From NCBI GenBank assembly GCA_018417955.1, contig JACTVC010000017.1, positions 558,001 through 622,000 on the forward strand: a stretch of 64,000 nucleotides of DNA, in the 5' to 3' direction. The notes under the pieces were generated by a model, which ran no database searches, was not told the origin of the DNA, and saw only the letters and a list, made by a program, of their open reading frames with translations. This document shows positions 59,572 through 64,000 of the stretch, in pieces; within the stretch, counting starts at the first letter, position 1, and each line of letters begins with the position of its first letter. Origin of the DNA: Laccaria trichodermophora (Eukaryota; Basidiomycota; Agaricomycetes; Agaricales; Hydnangiaceae). Made by a program: the position numbers and the translations under genes.

Positions 59572-60136
59572 CTTTGCACACTCGCCCCAGCCCGTCATAC
59601 ATTCCCGAACGAAAAGACATGGGGAGTATTAGCCAGCCCTCCTTGCTATGCCGTTCTATTACTTGACCGTTCGATGATTACGAGGAAGACTGGGGAGAGC
59701 TGATAAAGTACTTGAATTACAGCGAGATATGAAATACAGCGGAAAACTACAATCGCAAGCCAGAAAAAACGCCTCAGCAACGATACACTTTTACCAAGTT
59801 GAGAAGGAAAAAATCGAGTCACTTCCGAAGCAATGGTGTGGGCATCTTCAAAGCAGAGCTATGAACTCAAGAAAAGAAGTAGATCCTGAACGGCAACAGA
59901 TGTTTTTTTTCTTTTTCTTTTCTTACAAACAGAGATAAAATTGGCTAGTAAGGTGTTCTTCAAGTTCGGTTTCTACTAATTTAGGTGAGAAATAAATTGT
60001 TCACAATTATGATTTAACTCCAGTTGTATGAAGCTGCCTGAGCTCTCGCAGCTGCCTGATTAGTAGCTGTAATCATCTTTCTCTGACCAAGATATACTGG
60101 CTTGTCAGTGTTTCGTCCGATTTGTTAAAAAAAATG

Positions 60137-60854
60137 TCAACGCACAGTTTCCTCTGACATATATGGCGTACCCCTGTCACCGCCGTCTTTCACCACAAGT
60201 CCATATTGCCTGTCGCACATAGCTTGGACGTAAGCTCGACAGTTATCGCACAGAGGCTTCTTTGCCGTGTTTTGCCTATTGATCGTTACTGTCATCACTT
60301 GAACAACTCCATATACCGCCATTGCTCGCTCGAATACCTGCGGTAAACTCATGTACTCGCAACACTGAGTAAGTGGAGTATCAGTTTCTGATGAAGGCAC
60401 TGGCAAATTGAAGTTTGTAAATGCATGTTGGGTGCGGTAATCATGCAACTGATCAACAGCGGCTTCGGTAACCGGAGGGTGGGTTCTGCCATGCGGAGCG
60501 GAGACACCGTATGAATGTGGGATGTCAGGATGGGTGGGTGAGTACGCAACCGACAAGGCTCGGGGATTAGTGTTAGGGCGGTCGCCTGCAGCCAGCCTAA
60601 ACGCTTCCGCAAGATTTGCCAAGCGCGTTTCAGGGCTAATGTTTTCTTCTAATCCGGGTCTGCGGCTGGGATATTCAAGGGTGTAGGCATAAGCTCGTCG
60701 GCTGGCTAAGTCCTGAGGGAAAGGAGGCGCAGGGATGTAATTATGCCACTTTATAACCAAGTCGTCCAAAAGTTGTGCTATGGCATTGTGGCATTAGTAG
60801 GGTCAAAATGTAATAATAAGTAGTGGATTTGAACTCACGAGAGAGCGAATTCAT
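60137..60854 (-). CDS. Unrecognised protein with a C-terminal CxxC motif
   Basis: Exon 1 (MNSLS, from 60854) ends at GTGAGT. The second exon starts after CATAG near 60778 and gives PQLLDDLVIKWHNYIPAPPF, then runs open to the stop at 60137, about 215 residues in all. The C-terminal third has VYGVVQVMTVTI then KKPLCDNCRAYVQAMC. A PLCxxC near a helix recalls the zinc-binding end of deaminase-fold proteins, but the upstream His/Glu motif is not clear, so I do not assign a function. No signal peptide or membrane segment is seen. Confidence 0.6.
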
Positions 60855-61416
60855 TGCGAAAGAATCAATGTGGTAAATGGAGGGAGAAGGGAGAAGATGG
60901 CGATGAACACTGGTTTTCGCAATAGTCTCATCCTTTTAAACAGTTGGTAGAAACCATGGGTTGAAAATGGAATAAGACTCAAATTTTTGAGGGCGCACAA
61001 GGATTTCAGCGAGCATTAGCGAAAACAAAAAAAAAGGCAGGGTTGACTGGACCTTCTCATAAATTATGATGGTTGCCTGATCTATCAAACGGAGTTCTTC
61101 GTTCAGCGAGTTAATAAAATGTCCGCTTTGATCAAGTAGAATGAGGTAGAATGGTAATTGCTGTAAAGTGCCTGGACCCACATACAACAGACAAAGAAAT
61201 GTTGGTGAAACAACGCCAAACAACTGCGACTTGCGCTCCCGCCACCGGCACCACTTGGGCCCCACTGCCCCATTTGTCATCTCTCTTGTTTTGCTTTTGT
61301 TCTTCCCCTCCAGCCTCCAGGCCCCAGATTGTCGTTTAACAGTCTACTGACTCGTTTTTCCTTTAGCTAAATCATCCTTCTCTGGCTTCCTATCTTGCTG
61401 CAAAACATCTCAAAGG

Positions 61417-62372
61417 ATGGAAGACTTTCCCAATGAGATTCTGTTGCACGTTTTCTCATTCCTCCCTCTCAAGTCTCTCATAAATGGGCGAACCATATCC
61501 CAGGAGTGGAGGCGATTGATTCCACTTGCAGATATCACCCCAATTCGTCGATGCCTCCTTGACTTCTACCTGACTCTCATCGACTCACCGATATTTCTAC
61601 AAACCCGTCCTTGGGTTCTTGCGAACTTGCAACCTTTTGACCGCCAACAATACATTGACGATCTAATGGATCAGCATCCATACGTACCCGAAGCTTTTCG
61701 CGTCTGGATTCTAGAATGGCCCGCCAAGGCAGTCATTGGTTGCAACTGGCCAGGCTTGCCCAACGTCCATTGTGGAAGGGATATTGCGGACAATGTCCAC
61801 CGAGCTGAAGGAAATAATTCGCTAGCACTACTACCTCCCACAATCTGTGCTCTGCCGTTTATGAACTACACTGCAGCCGCTCACTTCATCCCTGCCCTCT
61901 TCATCTTTCACGGGCAACAAAAAACCATCTGGCTTATGCTGGACGAACGAGAGAGTCTGCGTGACAAAGTTTATACTTTGGTTGAGGGCGGTAATAGTCT
62001 CTTCGATGAAAAGGGCGACTCGGACTGGGATATCATTGACGATAATTGGGTTGAATACCAAAAAAGGACGTGGGCTAGAATAGAGTTGTGGGCGAAGAGG
62101 AGAGCCGAGAAGAACTTGCCGATCATTCGACTGGAAGATATGCCGCCGCCAAACACGAGATATCATGAAAGACTAATGTTCACGAAGTCATTCCGCCGCG
62201 GCGAACTTCAAGCGCATACTTGGCGGGAGAGGGATGAGCCTAATGTTCGACTGGATCTGTATTTCGCTGAGGTATGTTCTCTTGCCATACATAGAGAAAG
62301 AATGGCTTTCTTATTGCCGTGGTTTTTCAGAACGATGTGCATTTGCCAGATCTGGGCGAACGTATTGAGTAA
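61417..62372 (+). CDS. F-box protein (intact paralogue)
   Basis: Two exons, 61417-62271 and 62331-62372, sum to 897 nt (298 residues). MEDFPNEILLHVFSFLPLKS is an F-box, expected to bind Skp1 in an SCF ubiquitin ligase. The rest is a body of unknown fold conserved among the three copies in this window (EWPAKAVIG, FIPALFIFHGQQ, DSDWDIIDDNWVEYQKRTW, WRERDEPNVRLDLYFAE). The 59-nt intron (GTATGT to TTTCAG) leads to NDVHLPDLGERIE and a stop, a short last exon also preserved at 53210-53251. Without splicing, the frame would end at 62421 with unrelated sequence. Confidence 0.88.
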
Positions 62373-62516
62373 TCCGATCGCTTCCCGCCACTCGCTATGC
62401 CGTCGGATTCTGGGGGCGTAGTCGTAGTCCATTTGAGAAACATAACCCTAGTCTCCAATGTCATCCTTTAGTCGTTCATGAAGCTTGAAGACGGAAGAAT
62501 TTGAATAGTTGCCGTA

Positions 62517-62783
62517 CTATGCCCTACCAGGACCTCGGCACCCCCGCACAGTCGGCAGTCACAAAACGTCACATTTTTTGGCGGAAGAACGTGACAGATT
62601 GTGACTGCCGAAATAACAGAACTTCGTCAATTCATCGTTTTTCTGGACGGAGAAAAGCGGAATTAGGTTGGATTAGGCCCAGGAGGCTCTCTCTGAAATT
62701 TTGTGACAAGAGGTTTGGCGGAAGGGTTCGAACTCAAAAATGTGCCGACTGAGAGGGGGTGCCGAGGTCCTGGTAGGGCATAG
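62517..62783. mobile_element. 267-bp MITE with TA duplication
   Basis: Ends are inverted repeats of about 29 bp beginning CTATGCCCTACCAGGACC and continuing through TCGGCACCCCC, flanked by TA at 62515-62516 and 62784-62785. This fits a Tc1/mariner-type MITE. It lies just 3' of the intact F-box gene. Confidence 0.88.
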
Positions 62784-63239
62784 TATTCATCGGGTGGAAT
62801 TTCGAACAACGTCATGTAACATTTTGTTGCCTGCTTCCATTTTGCCCCACCTACGTTTTCACCACGCAATCCAATCATCGTCAATTTGGTAAGACTACAG
62901 ACTGTAACTTGTAAGCATAACCAGATGACCGCCGGTGGGTCGCAATCGGGGCCAGGATTCGGACATGGGCGTCTGTGGTAGGTGTAGCTACGTTATTGCA
63001 GGACAAAGACCGCAAACTTGTTTCCCGTACCCATTCTAGTCAACTCTCGGCTTTCGGAGGCGCAGAAAAGAGTGTCAAGAACGTGTTCAAGGTCATTGAT
63101 CATCAAAAATTTCACGTTGACCACCTTCCAATCTCCGACGTCGACGTCACTGCTGAAACGCACACAAACCACTCTCCCCTCTTCTCCAGTCCCATGTCCT
63201 ACTCCTCCTCCTCCTCCTCGCCTTGATTCGACGCCAAAA

Positions 63240-64000
63240 ATGTTCGGTTTGTCGCAAAGGTGGAACCCAGATGGAAAGGTATGAGCGCCATAAAAGGACC
63301 AACCCAATGTTGATTGGGTATCACGCAGCACGTCTCGGTCTTTCCTTAGCCATAATACTTACTAACAAGGGCGCCCACGTCCCCATTTTGGCCGGAACCA
63401 AAGAAGAATTGACAAGGCTCTGGCCGAGCTTGAAGTGAGCCCAACTTCAATCCCCTGATAACCGGCTCCCTCATCCACTGACAGGAAGCCCGTGTCAGCC
63501 CTTCCCAGTTATTATCAATAAAAGGGTACTCACATTCCCTTGATACGGCCGCAGCGTCGACAGCTACGCTGGAAGAAGTATCCGCGGCACATGGTGGTGA
63601 GGCATCTGATGCCTTGTTTGCGTGTACGGGCGCTTCGAAGCCCACGTTCTTCGTGGAGATGAGGGAGGAGGATTTGATTAATGAGACGACGGCGGGGTAT
63701 TGGGTGCAGGCTTGCACTGCGTGGGTGAGTGGTTTTGCTAAGGCTTTTGGTTTCGTTTCTTGCTGATGGGGAAATGTCGCTTGGCAGCTGCGGAGATGAA
63801 GAGAAAAGGGGAGGGTTGCATTGGTGTCTTCTACGTTTGGGTATGCTTATGTCTTTCTTGGGTTGGGCGTCGTATTCTCAAGCATGCTTTGAGAGGTATG
63901 TCCCCTTCTCCATTCTTGCGAGTTTGTCTCATCAATCATTGCAGGCCTCGCGAACACCCTCCAGTCCGAACTTGTGCTGTACGGGAAAAGTGTACACTCC
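63240..64000 (+). pseudogene. 3-ketodihydrosphingosine-reductase-like gene, frameshifted (partial at right edge)
   Basis: MFGLSQRWNPDGK, then LSLAIILTNKGAHVPILAGT, IDKALAELE, ARVSPSQ, TAAASTATLEEVSAAHGGEA, GASKPTFFVEMREEDL and YWVQACTAW, VSSTFGY and GLANTLQSELVLYG follow the order of the short-chain reductase that reduces 3-ketosphinganine at the ER membrane (KDSR/Tsc10 family). The glycine-rich cofactor loop is not recognisable at 63310-63340. The frame changes between AGT and IDKALAELE (near 63405) and again near 63840, and the SYSPAKHALRG block is split across frames. It is therefore most likely a degenerate copy. The family call rests on motif order alone. Confidence 0.7.

Larger units (their letters stand above)
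54930..59731 (+). pseudogene. F-box / beta-propeller-like protein gene, interrupted by two transposons
   Basis: An F-box-like start near 54960-55048 (NLPLDLHLQILSLVDLRDVIAY) ends at a GTTGTA donor. Later exon-like stretches follow: CSFSSLDLLTRVCSKNSVF through FLVPGGRFLVTFSEADVLFG (55100-55420), PLSEKPVLSKIASLVYEDYY (about 55620-55690), HASNHVKVWNFV, and YCNESLVMYWDDS-type text ending at 56250. Agaricomycete F-box proteins of this layout carry a C-terminal propeller-like region. Reading resumes exactly after the element at 56251-57613 (SVTAAATPISRERQG) and again after 57954-59571, ending near 59731. The gene is therefore broken by two insertions, and some internal frames also look disrupted. 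Confidence 0.65.

Noticed and set aside
1..64000. CRISPR array or bacterial-type operons
   Set aside because: The tandem arrays have no unique spacers, and the gene structure is clearly eukaryotic.

Overview
The window looks like nuclear DNA of an agaricomycete (mushroom-forming basidiomycete). The reasons are many short GT-AG introns of about 47-60 nt, several STE3-type pheromone receptors beside short CaaX pheromone precursors, NACHT proteins, families of F-box paralogues, and dense non-autonomous transposons. All gene models were assembled by hand from splice signals and reading-frame continuity. Where exon lengths sum to a multiple of three I treat that as support.

Left part (1-24 kb). 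A NACHT/TPR gene runs off the left edge on the minus strand. A block of satellite-like tandem repeats follows (about 4.4-8 kb), then a 3.6-kb non-autonomous LTR element (10.79-14.36 kb, TSD GATTG). Next is a second NACHT gene (18.86-15.09 kb, minus). Downstream of its long exons lies an array of about 29 acceptor-NNN-donor units, each compatible with a 3-nt, single-codon, phase-0 exon, followed by a terminal exon. This is the most unusual signal in the window. A 14-exon S1/P1 nuclease gene with 5-nt and 7-nt microexons follows at 20.08-21.73 kb.

Central part (24-48 kb) is a mating-type B (pheromone/receptor) locus. It holds six STE3-like 7TM receptors: five intact models and one frameshifted by an 8-bp duplication. 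It also holds three intact CaaX pheromone precursors and one frameshifted precursor. Pheromone and receptor genes are partly arranged as divergent pairs (41.7/42.3 kb and 45.7/46.1 kb), and pheromones 1 and 2 form an inverted duplication. Paired CATTGT/ACAATG motifs sit upstream of most of these genes and also upstream of a small cysteine-rich secreted protein gene at 43.2-44.0 kb. Receptors 2 and 3 are a tandem duplication. The upstream region of receptor 3 carries a tRNA-headed retroposon with a 14-bp TSD, which itself holds a 1.2-kb TIR element with a 9-bp TSD.

Right part (48.5-64 kb) is gene-duplicate and transposon territory. It has three related F-box genes (one intact, one truncated, one split by a 3.7-kb TIR element) and an F-box/propeller-like gene interrupted by two different DNA elements with clear 9-bp and 8-bp TSDs. 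It also has an unrecognised CxxC protein gene, a TA-flanked MITE, and a frameshifted 3-ketodihydrosphingosine-reductase-like pseudogene at the right edge.
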